This document shows positions 33,320-41,255 of a stretch of 64,000 bases of DNA, one piece after another. The notes under the pieces were generated by a model. That model saw only the letters and a program-made list of their open reading frames with translations. It was not told the DNA's origin and searched no databases. Location of the stretch: contig DJXN01000002.1 of assembly GCA_002449765.1 (NCBI GenBank), forward strand, positions 349,314 through 413,313, in the 5' to 3' direction. Numbering within the stretch: the first letter of the stretch is position 1; every line of letters begins with the position of its first letter. The stretch comes from Fibrobacter sp. UBA7003. GTDB lineage: Bacteria > Fibrobacterota > Fibrobacteria > Fibrobacterales > Fibrobacteraceae. Made by a program: the position numbers and the translations under genes.

Positions 33320-34024
33320 TTACATATGTCTTCTTATGAGAGCCTCCACCGCAGCCGCATCGGCGGGCACATCCACCGAAACGGACGGGAAAGGACTCTG
33401 CACGATGCGGATCGGGCGTTTCCCCAATATCCGCATCTGTTCCAGCGAGCGCTCCAGCTCGACCCCGCTTTGGGGAAGCCTGGAAAACTCATCCCGCGAA
33501 GCACGGGAATACGCATATATCCCCTGGTGCTGGAACCATCGGGGCGCCTCGGAAGGCTCCACGTGGCGGGTAAAATCTACAGCGAAACCGTTTTCGACCT
33601 TGACCTTGACGACAGTCGCGACCTCGGCATCCGAAGGCGACAGCGGACACGCAACAGTCACCCAGAAATCCGGATGGGCCGCCAATTCACAGGCCACATC
33701 TTCAAGTACGGAAGGCTCTACAAGGGGTTCGTCCCCCTGGAGATTCACGACCAGGTCAAGGTCCAAGGCGCTCGCGGCCTCGGCAACGCGGTCGGAACCG
33801 GTAGCGGCCTTCCCCGTCAAGACGAACTCGAACCCCGCCCCAGACACGACCTCGGCAATCTGTTCGGAATCCGTAGCGCAGACGATACGGTCAAAACATT
33901 CCGCAAGGGCAGCCCGTTTGAGCGTCCTCACGATCATTTCCGTTCCACAGAGCTTAAAAAGCGGTTTTCCAGGAAAACGGGAAGAACCCATGCGCGCCGG
34001 CACGATGCAATGGACTGGGGTCAT
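33320..34024 (-). CDS. kdsB: 3-deoxy-manno-octulosonate cytidylyltransferase
   Basis: The 234-residue enzyme makes CMP-Kdo for the lipopolysaccharide inner core. Signatures are IVPARMGSSRFPGKPLFKLCG at the N-terminus, ATDSEQIAEVV, VLTGKAATGSDRVAEAA and NLQGDEPLVEP, which binds the metal and nucleotide. The length is slightly short but all core motifs are present. Its presence implies a Kdo-containing outer membrane. The gatC gene lies 19 nt upstream on the same strand. Confidence 0.95.
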   Translation of the reverse strand: MTPVHCIVPARMGSSRFPGKPLFKLCGTEMIVRTLKRAALAECFDRIVCATDSEQIAEVVSGAGFEFVLTGKAATGSDRVAEAASALDLDLVVNLQGDEPLVEPSVLEDVACELAAHPDFWVTVACPLSPSDAEVATVVKVKVENGFAVDFTRHVEPSEAPRWFQHQGIYAYSRASRDEFSRLPQSGVELERSLEQMRILGKRPIRIVQSPFPSVSVDVPADAAAVEALIRRHM

Positions 34025-34043
34025 GGAAGTCTAATTCGGGAGT

Positions 34044-34331
34044 CTAGCCGCCGATAACCTTCGGAATGGCGAAATGGTCGTTCTCCACCGCCGGAGCGTT
34101 CGCAAAAGCCTGGTCCAGGGAGAATCCCTGCACAGGGACATCCTCGCGGAGAATCGTAGCGCCGTTTTCGACGGCAGTCATCGGTTCCACATTGGACAAG
34201 TCGAGCGCCTTGAGGGCTTCCATGTGGTCGAGCATTCCATCCAGATGCGCCTTCACAGAATCGATGTCGCCTTCCGCGACTTCGAGCCTCGAAAGCTTCG
34301 CCAATTTCAGAACTTCTTCACGTTCAAGCAT
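34044..34331 (-). CDS. gatC: Asp/Glu-tRNA amidotransferase subunit C
   Basis: The 95-residue protein is the small subunit of GatCAB, which converts Glu-tRNA(Gln) or Asp-tRNA(Asn) to the amidated form. It has the family pattern VLKLAKLSRLEVAEGD, a central helix with LDGMLDHMEALKALD, and the C-terminal LSNVEPMTAVENGATILRED and FAIPKVIGG. A dedicated glnS is also in the window, so the GatCAB product here is more likely Asn-tRNA(Asn). gatA and gatB are not in the window. AGAGG precedes the start. Confidence 0.95.
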   Translation of the reverse strand: MLEREEVLKLAKLSRLEVAEGDIDSVKAHLDGMLDHMEALKALDLSNVEPMTAVENGATILREDVPVQGFSLDQAFANAPAVENDHFAIPKVIGG

Positions 34332-34407
34332 AGGACCTCTTTATTTTCATTCCTAAAATAGCAATTTATTTTCCCGAGGAGAGCAACAATCGTTTGCAAA
34401 ATACGCC

Positions 34408-36873
34408 CTAACCCATAATTTCGAGCGCGGCATACTTAAGAATGATGGTCCGAACCACGTTGTCGCTGTTGAAGCGGACATCCACACGGGCGCTATCTCC
34501 CGTGCCATAGCATTTGGTTATCGTGCCCACCCCGTACTTGGAATGACGCACGCGGGCTCCCGGATGATACGGATTCTCGCTATATTCATCGTAGACAACG
34601 CGCGGACCGCTCGGAGCTGCCGGTTTTGCAACAGGAGTCACCTTGATTGGATTGCGGTAAACAATACGCTGGTCGTTCTTACGGACAGAAGCAGGAACCG
34701 AGCCCGGACGACTGAACCCACCTCGGGATCCGGAACCGAAAGAGCCCGATGGCGAAGGACGCCCTCCCTTCAGGGCAAAATCGGGCGCCTTGTTGTAGCG
34801 TGGTGCGGCTGGCGAATAGCCAAATTCAGAGCCGAATGCCGGGCGCGTATCAACACACGGCGTAAACTCGACCACCGACGAATCAAGCTCCTTGAGGAAC
34901 CTCGACGGCAAAAACGGCCTGACGGTTCCCTGGTAGAAGCGTCTTTCGGCGTGGTACAGATAAAGTTTCTTTTCGGCGCGGGTGCAGCCCACGTAGAACA
35001 GGCGGCGTTCCTCTTCCATCTGCTCGCGCATTTCCTTGTCCGTCGCAAACGATGAACCTCGCACCAGCGGGAAGATTTCTTCGTCACAACCGGCAATGTG
35101 AACCGTATTGAATTCAAGTCCCTTCGCCATGTGGATGGTCATGAGCGTCACGGCGCCCTTCGAATCATCCACCTTCTTGTCGGCATCCGTCAATAGCGAG
35201 ATGTCCTGCAAGAACGCATCCAGGGTCGCATCGGGATGTTCCTCGTCGAATTCGCGGATGGCGTTCACCATTTCGTCGATGTTCGCAATGCGTTCGTCCG
35301 CCGTAAGCTCATCTTCCTTGCGTAAAAATTCCTTGTATCCCGTATCGGCGATGATGTGTTCCGCAAGAATCGGAAGCGGAGTCTCTCCCGCCGCAACAAG
35401 ATTCTTCCAGCCCTGGACCAGATCCGTAAAGCCCTTGAGTTTCGGAGCAGAACGACCCGTTCCGTTCGCCTCGGAAACAAGCACCTGCCAGAATGTACCA
35501 TCGCCATTACGGACTCGTTCCAGCACCGTTTCCACCGTGGTCTTACCAATGGCGCGTGGCGGCGTATTGATAACGCGCAAGTGGGCTGCATCGTCCTTCT
35601 CGTTTGCAAGGAGACGCAAGTAGGCCAGTATATCCTTGATTTCCTTTCTATCCCAGAAGCGCGTTCCCCCGAAAATAACCGAGGGAATACGCAAGTCATT
35701 CAAAGCCTTTTCTATCACGCGGGATTGAGCATTAGTGCGGTAGAAGATTGCCGTCTTCGAAAAGTTCGCCTCGCCCGCTACACTGATATTTTCCGCAATC
35801 TGCTGCGCTTCCGAACGGTCATCCACCAAATGCCGCACGCGGATAGGGTCGCCCGCTTCTTCTTTCGAGAACACGTTCTTCTCCATTTCGGCGGGTCGAA
35901 TGTTATGTGCAATTACGGAACCCGCTCCCTTCACAATATTAGACGTGGAACGGTAGTTGCGTTCGAGTTTCACAATCGTCACCGGCGCAAAGTCGCGGTG
36001 GAAGTTGCGGATAATCTTGATATTCGCGCCACGCCAACCGTAAATGCTCTGGTCGTCATCGCCGACCACGGTCACGTTACGCTGGTCATTAATCAGCAAC
36101 TTCAAGAGTTCATACTGCACATCGTTCGTATCCTGGTATTCGTCCACCACCACAAAATCAAAATGCGACTGGAGCTGTTCAGCCAGGTTCGAAACTCTCT
36201 GGAGCATGAGAACCGTATTGAACAGCAGGTCGTCGAAATCCATCGCATTCGATTCCAGGAGACGTTTCTGGTATTCGGCATAATAGCGGGCGTAGCGTTC
36301 CTCATCTGCGAATTCGGCCCGTGAGAGCGCCACATCCGGAGTTTGCAGTTCTGCACAGCCGCCCACATAGAGCACCGTATTCTTGTAGCGCGAAATCGCA
36401 CCATGCACACGCTTGATTTCGGCGGCATCACATTCGTCCCCCAGGTCTTCCTTGAGAATCTGCTTCAGGATGCGCTTCTGGTCGTCGTCATCGTAGATAG
36501 AAAAATTTGCATCATACCACTTTCCACCAAAAGCCCTGAGCACCGCTTCCATGTTCAGGCAACGTTTCAGCAATCGAAGGCAAACCGAATGGAACGTCCC
36601 CATCCAAGGGAACCGCATATCGCAATCGAGCAGCTTCTGGATACGCCCGGTCATCTCGCGGGCAGCCTTGTTCGTGAACGTCACCGCAAGAACGCGACCC
36701 GGCTCAACATGGTGGCGTGACACAAGATGCGCAATCTTGTAGGTTATAGCGCGGGTCTTTCCCGAACCTGCACCAGCCAGAATAAGCATCGGGCCATCGA
36801 TCTTCTTTGCGGCAGCCGCCTGCTCCGGATTCAGCTCCCTGTCCAAAACTTCTTCGTCAACAATGCGCGCCAT
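34408..36873 (-). CDS. pcrA: PcrA/UvrD-type superfamily 1A DNA helicase
   Basis: The 821-residue 3'-5' helicase acts in repair and replication restart. Motif Q/N-terminal LNPEQAAAAK, Walker A AGAGSGKT (33-40), Ia TFTNKAAREM, II VVDEYQDTN, III GDDDQSIYGWRGA, IV LERNYRS, V TIHMAKGLEF and VI RRLFYVGCTRAEKK are all present. The C-terminus has the Tudor-like domain (GARVRHSKYGVGTI), characteristic of PcrA/UvrD, after a Gly/Ser/Pro-rich linker. The start at 36873 (MARIVDE) is preferred over a 36906 extension. A possible operator lies at its promoter. Confidence 0.96.
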   Translation of the reverse strand: MARIVDEEVLDRELNPEQAAAAKKIDGPMLILAGAGSGKTRAITYKIAHLVSRHHVEPGRVLAVTFTNKAAREMTGRIQKLLDCDMRFPWMGTFHSVCLRLLKRCLNMEAVLRAFGGKWYDANFSIYDDDDQKRILKQILKEDLGDECDAAEIKRVHGAISRYKNTVLYVGGCAELQTPDVALSRAEFADEERYARYYAEYQKRLLESNAMDFDDLLFNTVLMLQRVSNLAEQLQSHFDFVVVDEYQDTNDVQYELLKLLINDQRNVTVVGDDDQSIYGWRGANIKIIRNFHRDFAPVTIVKLERNYRSTSNIVKGAGSVIAHNIRPAEMEKNVFSKEEAGDPIRVRHLVDDRSEAQQIAENISVAGEANFSKTAIFYRTNAQSRVIEKALNDLRIPSVIFGGTRFWDRKEIKDILAYLRLLANEKDDAAHLRVINTPPRAIGKTTVETVLERVRNGDGTFWQVLVSEANGTGRSAPKLKGFTDLVQGWKNLVAAGETPLPILAEHIIADTGYKEFLRKEDELTADERIANIDEMVNAIREFDEEHPDATLDAFLQDISLLTDADKKVDDSKGAVTLMTIHMAKGLEFNTVHIAGCDEEIFPLVRGSSFATDKEMREQMEEERRLFYVGCTRAEKKLYLYHAERRFYQGTVRPFLPSRFLKELDSSVVEFTPCVDTRPAFGSEFGYSPAAPRYNKAPDFALKGGRPSPSGSFGSGSRGGFSRPGSVPASVRKNDQRIVYRNPIKVTPVAKPAAPSGPRVVYDEYSENPYHPGARVRHSKYGVGTITKCYGTGDSARVDVRFNSDNVVRTIILKYAALEIMG

Positions 36874-36897
36874 CAAAATCTCCAGACAATTAAGGAA

Positions 36898-36960
36898 GCT
36901 CCGCAAAAAGCTCCGCTAAAAACACTAAAAACGCTCCGCTAATATAGTATTTAGCGAAGC
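36898..36960 (-). promoter_or_regulatory. pcrA promoter with dyad around TATATT and GCTCCGC repeats
   Basis: On the plus strand GCTCCGCTAA (36933-36942) and TTAGCGAAGC (36951-36960) form a 10-bp inverted repeat with one mismatch. It encloses AATATA, which reads as TATATT on the minus strand (36941-36946). Two further GCTCCGC copies lie downstream in the leader (36898-36904 and 36910-36916). The arrangement suggests an operator over the -10 box; the regulator is unknown. Confidence 0.4.
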
Positions 36961-36988
36961 AAAAAAAAGACCGGGGTCGAACAGAAAA

Positions 36989-37627
36989 CTAGAATAGCAT
37001 CATCGGAGGCCAATGGCCCGACTTGGGCCGCTCCTTGAATGTCGCGCCCGGCAAAAGTTCCCTTAGCTTGAGCGTCATGGAGGGCGTCACGTCCTGGTCC
37101 ATGCGACCATAGAGGACCTGGATACCTTCACCACTTGCAACCGGACATTCAATCCGATGGGAAGCAAGGAACTTTAACCCCTCCGAGAGGCTTGCCGCGT
37201 CCATTTTCCGCGCAGCATCGGCCCATTCGTCGGGCCATTCGCTATACTCCTCGCCAAACTGTTCCTTGAAGGCATCGAGAACCACATCCGGGGTCTGGAA
37301 AATTTCGCGGGACTTGAACAGCAGGTTTTCCGAATTCCAGGGGCCATCGTCATCACAAAAGTCCGCGTAGGGCGAAAGAAAAATCCAGTTTTGTCCTTTC
37401 GGGCGCTTCGACGCACCCAGCATGAGCAGGAGGCAAGCCATTCCCCAGCCAACTACCATGTCGGCCTTCGAGAGCCCATCTATCGCATAGACGTCTTCGA
37501 GGGACTGAGACATTTTCTCGTAAGGCACAAAGGTATGGGAGGCAGATGCGCAGGCATCCGTCAAATCATCTTCCCAGAGGGACAGGTCCGAAGCCCAGTC
37601 CGGCAACCAAATCCATTTTTCCTTCAT
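36989..37627 (-). CDS. Alpha/beta-hydrolase-like protein lacking the nucleophile Ser
   Basis: The 212-residue protein has the compact fold of the BioH/BioG-like esterase group. It opens WIWLPDWASDLSLWEDDL, has a helix after the nucleophile-elbow strand, a late acidic residue in YGRMDQDVTP and a final His in KSGHWPPMML. The nucleophile elbow, however, reads VVGWGMACLL where active enzymes have G-W-S-x-G, so the Ser is Gly. It could be an inactive binding or scaffolding protein, or use another residue. No biotin genes are adjacent. Confidence 0.6.
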   Translation of the reverse strand: MKEKWIWLPDWASDLSLWEDDLTDACASASHTFVPYEKMSQSLEDVYAIDGLSKADMVVGWGMACLLLMLGASKRPKGQNWIFLSPYADFCDDDGPWNSENLLFKSREIFQTPDVVLDAFKEQFGEEYSEWPDEWADAARKMDAASLSEGLKFLASHRIECPVASGEGIQVLYGRMDQDVTPSMTLKLRELLPGATFKERPKSGHWPPMMLF

Positions 37628-37821
37628 AACAATACTCCAAACACAAAATCAAAAAGCACACCTCTTTACATCTTCAAGTCTAAATGTATATATGCAAATC
37701 AAAAAAAGGAAACATTTTTAAAGAAAAAAACAAACATTTTTTCGAGATACTATATTTTGGAATAGTAATCTCTGATTTTTTTTGTAAAAATAACAGAAAA
37801 AAATCTAAATAGGCGGTTTTT

Positions 37822-38724
37822 ATGCGATATACCTCTATCCTGCTCTCAATTCCGTTCATCCTCGTGGCCTGCGCCGGAGGAGACGCCCCCGAAACCGAGC
37901 CCCAGGTACAATCGGTCGAGATTGTCGAACAGGCGGCCCCCGAGCAAGACGCAACAGCAGAGCTGCCGCAACCGACCATCCTCGTCACTCCCGCCCACAA
38001 CGGAAACGGGATTCCCGAATTCCAGGTCGTGCAGAACAACCCCTTCGCCCGTGCCTTGATGGAATCCATCAACGAATACCTCACCAAGAAGAAATACGAC
38101 GTAAAATCCCTTGAAGGCCAAGCCGATCTCGACAACCTGGTCCAGATGCAAAACGACATTGCAGAAACGGACGAAGACCTGTCGTATCTCGCCAGCCTCT
38201 CCCTCGGTGCCGATGTCTACATCAAGTTCGCCGGAAATGCAAAAATGAAATCCATCACCGTGGAACTGAACGCCTACGAATCCTCCACGGCAAGGCTTCT
38301 CGGCAGCGAAACCATTCAGGATCCCGACTGCGGCGCTTCCGACCAGACGACGATCAAGACCTGTCTCCATGACGCGGCTAAACGCGGCATGCCCCTACTC
38401 GAAAAGAAGATTCTCGCCTACTGGCAGCAGGACCTCAACCAGGGAACGCAATACAAGATTGTCATGAACCTCAAAGGGGATTTCGACGAAGAACAGATCG
38501 AAGACCTCCATGACGACATCGCCTCCGGGCTCAAAAAGTCCTTCAAGCGGGTGAACGTGAACGTGATGACGGCAAAGACCATCGACATGATCGTCTACGC
38601 CGATCCTGCAGAATTCCCCGACTCGCAGAGCGTCTATAGTTTTATCCGCAATATGCTCAAGGGAAAGGCGGACACCAAGAAAGTGAACGTCACCCGGAAA
38701 TTCATCCTGATGGATGTCGAATAG
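37822..38724 (+). CDS. Lipoprotein of unknown function
   Basis: The 300-residue protein has a lipobox (FILVACAGG, Cys about residue 17) and an acidic, Glu/Ala/Pro-rich linker (about 20-55). Two alpha/beta segments follow: FQVVQNNPFARALMESINEYL and, later, YKIVMNLKGDFDEEQIEDL. They might be paired repeats of a small domain. I do not recognise the family. It is directly followed by a TPM-domain gene that starts on the next base after its stop, so the two are likely co-translated. No clear Shine-Dalgarno. Confidence 0.75.
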   Translation: MRYTSILLSIPFILVACAGGDAPETEPQVQSVEIVEQAAPEQDATAELPQPTILVTPAHNGNGIPEFQVVQNNPFARALMESINEYLTKKKYDVKSLEGQADLDNLVQMQNDIAETDEDLSYLASLSLGADVYIKFAGNAKMKSITVELNAYESSTARLLGSETIQDPDCGASDQTTIKTCLHDAAKRGMPLLEKKILAYWQQDLNQGTQYKIVMNLKGDFDEEQIEDLHDDIASGLKKSFKRVNVNVMTAKTIDMIVYADPAEFPDSQSVYSFIRNMLKGKADTKKVNVTRKFILMDVE

Positions 38725-39951
38725 GTGATTCCGCACGCCAAAATACTCTCTGCGTTTTTTCTCGTTTTTTATTCCGCTACGTTCGGGCTTCCCACCCGTC
38801 CCGAAAAGAGCCACGTTTACGACGAGAACCGCCTGGTTTCCGCCCAGCAGCTTGAATTTTTTGACCGTCTCTCGGATGAAGTTGCAAAAGAAACCGGCAT
38901 CAGCATCGATGCGGTCCTTCTAGACGACACCGGAGAGAGGGATGTCGCTCAATACGCTTCAGATATTGCAGACAAATGGCAAGCAGATGCAGGCGTCAAG
39001 GGCGAGGTCCTTATTTTTGTCGTCCAGAAGCAAAGACGAAAACTGGTCGTGACCAAGGGAACCGCAAGCGAAATTCTTGACAGAGTCTCCATCCGGAAGG
39101 CAGAACAGGATCTCCTTGTCCCCTCCTTTCGCATGGAACACTACGGCGACGGCATCCTTTCACTTGCCGGGTGGCTCACTTTCGCCATCAGCGACAGCAC
39201 CGGAAAAAAGTTCGACATCGACATGCAGGAACAACCCTCCGAAGAAGGCTTAACCATACGCGGATGGATATTCATCGCGGCCGTTTTCGGCCTGCTTATC
39301 GCATTCGGGAGCAAGGGGCGAAGGTTCGGATTCTTCGACAACATGAAAAAACTGCTCAGCGTCCGCGAGGTCGAGAATTCACAGTGGCCAAAAATTTTCG
39401 AGGACACGTTTGGAGACAACCTCATTTCGGCCTTCATCTCCGGCAAGTGCCTTACGGAAGGCTTCGACGCGCTCGCAAAGCCCTGGACGGTGAACTTTAT
39501 CCTCAAGGACAACTCTTCCGAGGAAGTTGCCAAAATTCACGTTCATGACAAACGCGCCCGCAGGGACAACATTGAGTTCGGACACTTCTACAGCCCCGCT
39601 GAAATCGTTCGCACGCTCGATACGAATGCGCTTGAATACCTGCACATCGCAAACAGGAACGCCCCCCTCTGCGGAATCAAGCCTCTCGACGGATTTGAAC
39701 CCCGCAAGGATGCGCTCAAGTCTGAATGCGAACACAAGCTCCGCAACATCCTTGAACAGTTGCAAAAGGGACCTGCAAAAAAGGTTTCCCAAAAGGAAAC
39801 CTTCGAAGAAATTCTCTTCATTCTCTATGGGATGTCCTTTATACAAACAGGAACTTACCCCGAAACGCATCAGCAGGTTCTCGACCTGTTCCCTAGCCTT
39901 AGCGGAAAAGACCCAGCCGATGCAATCAAGACAATCCTGAACGCATTCTAG
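38725..39951 (+). CDS. TPM-domain (YgcG-like) membrane protein
   Basis: The 408-residue protein uses a GTG start immediately after the preceding stop. It has a signal peptide (1-21), a TPM domain (about 27-150, with VYDENRLVSAQQLEFFDRLSD and GVKGEVLIFVVQKQRRKLVV), one membrane helix (about 172-190) and a C-terminal cytoplasmic domain of unknown type. TPM-domain proteins occur in envelopes and have been linked to photosystem repair in plants and to unknown roles in bacteria. It overlaps the convergent DUF3300 gene by 4 nt. Confidence 0.8.
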   Translation: MIPHAKILSAFFLVFYSATFGLPTRPEKSHVYDENRLVSAQQLEFFDRLSDEVAKETGISIDAVLLDDTGERDVAQYASDIADKWQADAGVKGEVLIFVVQKQRRKLVVTKGTASEILDRVSIRKAEQDLLVPSFRMEHYGDGILSLAGWLTFAISDSTGKKFDIDMQEQPSEEGLTIRGWIFIAAVFGLLIAFGSKGRRFGFFDNMKKLLSVREVENSQWPKIFEDTFGDNLISAFISGKCLTEGFDALAKPWTVNFILKDNSSEEVAKIHVHDKRARRDNIEFGHFYSPAEIVRTLDTNALEYLHIANRNAPLCGIKPLDGFEPRKDALKSECEHKLRNILEQLQKGPAKKVSQKETFEEILFILYGMSFIQTGTYPETHQQVLDLFPSLSGKDPADAIKTILNAF

Positions 39952-41063
39952 CGACGGTTGAACGGCTTGATGCCAGAACCATGGCCAACGCTTCCTCCGC
40001 GGCGGTCGTCGTCATCGGACCTACGCGGAGGCGGATAAGAAGTTCCCGACTGAGACGGTACATCCCTTCCGAACGACGAGCGGTCATCCCGGCGTTCATC
40101 CCTGGAGCGGGGCCTGTCTTCTAGCCTGCGAGGTTCTTCTTCCTCCTGGCTCCTGTGCGGGTATACGCGAACATTGCCCGATGCGGGTTCCGCCTTTGTC
40201 CTAGAAGGTGGCGGAGGAGGCGGGTCCTTGCGCAACTGCTTCGGCTGCGAATGCCTAGGCTGCGGAGGCGGGTTGCGGTGGCCATCGCCAAGGTTCGGGC
40301 CAACATGGTGCGGCTTGCGCGGAGGAGGCGCGTAATGGCGATGGTGATGGTAATGACGCCTGGGCGCGTGCCAACGGGTATCGCGCACGTAGATGACGCG
40401 CGGCCCCCAATCGAACCAGCAAGAGCCCCATCCCCAGTAGGTAAAACCACCTATCCAGATGCCCGGTGCATACGTGATGCGCGTGTAGCCATCATAATAG
40501 CGGTAGTATACGTAATGCGGATTATACACAGGCACGTAAACATACTCCGTACGGACCGGCAGAATCGTTATGTTGTCTCCTTTCGAGACCTTTACTCGGT
40601 CATCACTCTTCAAGTGTCCGTACTTCGCGGCCGAACGACGCAAACGCTGGATAGCAGACATCACGTCGTCTTTTTGCATGAAGACCGCATCACCGAGCTG
40701 GTCGGTCCAGGCCGGATACTTCGCCATCATGGCAAGAACAGACGGGAAGGGAATCAGGGCCTGCACGCTAGCATCGTAGGGCAGTTTCGCCCACGCCATT
40801 GCGTTTGAAAGATCCTTCCCTGAAAGGTGACGATGCGATTGTGCCCACGAATTCGCAGGGGCAATCTGATCTCCGTATGTGGAAGCAGCAAGTACCTGCA
40901 CCAGAAGCGGGTCCGGGTATAAAGCGATGTTTGCAACTAGCGTATCCAGCTCCGACGGCGTAAATTCCTGCGCCAGTCCCTGGGACGGCAGGAATAGCAG
41001 CGCCGATGCTAGGATCAGGATTCCACGGATCGTTTTCGGCTGTTTTCGCAAAAAACGGAACAT
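39948..41063 (-). CDS. DUF3300 secreted protein with Pro/His-rich tail
   Basis: The 371-residue protein has a signal peptide (about 1-31) and a DUF3300 domain (about 33-200). The family signatures are LVANIALYPDPLLVQVLAAST, then WAQSHRHLSGKDL and AWAKLPYDASVQALIPFPSVL. The Tyr-rich YVPVYNPHYVYYRYYDGYT closes the domain. The last ~150 residues are low-complexity, rich in His, Pro, Arg and Asp, and likely disordered or metal-binding. Function of the family is unknown. GGAGG precedes the start. Confidence 0.9.
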   Translation of the reverse strand: MFRFLRKQPKTIRGILILASALLFLPSQGLAQEFTPSELDTLVANIALYPDPLLVQVLAASTYGDQIAPANSWAQSHRHLSGKDLSNAMAWAKLPYDASVQALIPFPSVLAMMAKYPAWTDQLGDAVFMQKDDVMSAIQRLRRSAAKYGHLKSDDRVKVSKGDNITILPVRTEYVYVPVYNPHYVYYRYYDGYTRITYAPGIWIGGFTYWGWGSCWFDWGPRVIYVRDTRWHAPRRHYHHHRHYAPPPRKPHHVGPNLGDGHRNPPPQPRHSQPKQLRKDPPPPPPSRTKAEPASGNVRVYPHRSQEEEEPRRLEDRPRSRDERRDDRSSFGRDVPSQSGTSYPPPRRSDDDDRRGGSVGHGSGIKPFNRR

Positions 41064-41087
41064 AAAGTACCTCCTCTGTTTTTCAAA

Positions 41088-41171
41088 TTACAACTTTTTG
41101 ATGTTCGAAACCATCGTGACGTTGCAAAAAAACATGAAATTATCGTTTTTTAGCAAAAAATTAAGTTGTAA
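41088..41171. promoter_or_regulatory. Divergent intergenic inverted repeat
   Basis: TTACAACTT (41088-41096) and AAGTTGTAA (41163-41171) are perfect reverse complements, 66 nt apart, in the AT-rich gap between the DUF3300 gene and the CotH gene. They could be two operator half-sites, or chance in AT-rich DNA. Confidence 0.3.
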
Positions 41172-41255
41172 GCGAAAACAACACGTAAAACACATTTAAC
41201 ATTATATAAACATCTCCGACATTTATTTTATGGTGGTATGGTTAAGGAGTCACCC

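Noticed and set aside
36961..36980. Possible terminator GACCCCGGTC plus T-run (minus strand) after the hydrolase-like gene
   Set aside because: The dyad leaves a 2-nt loop, so the hairpin cannot form well; too weak to call.
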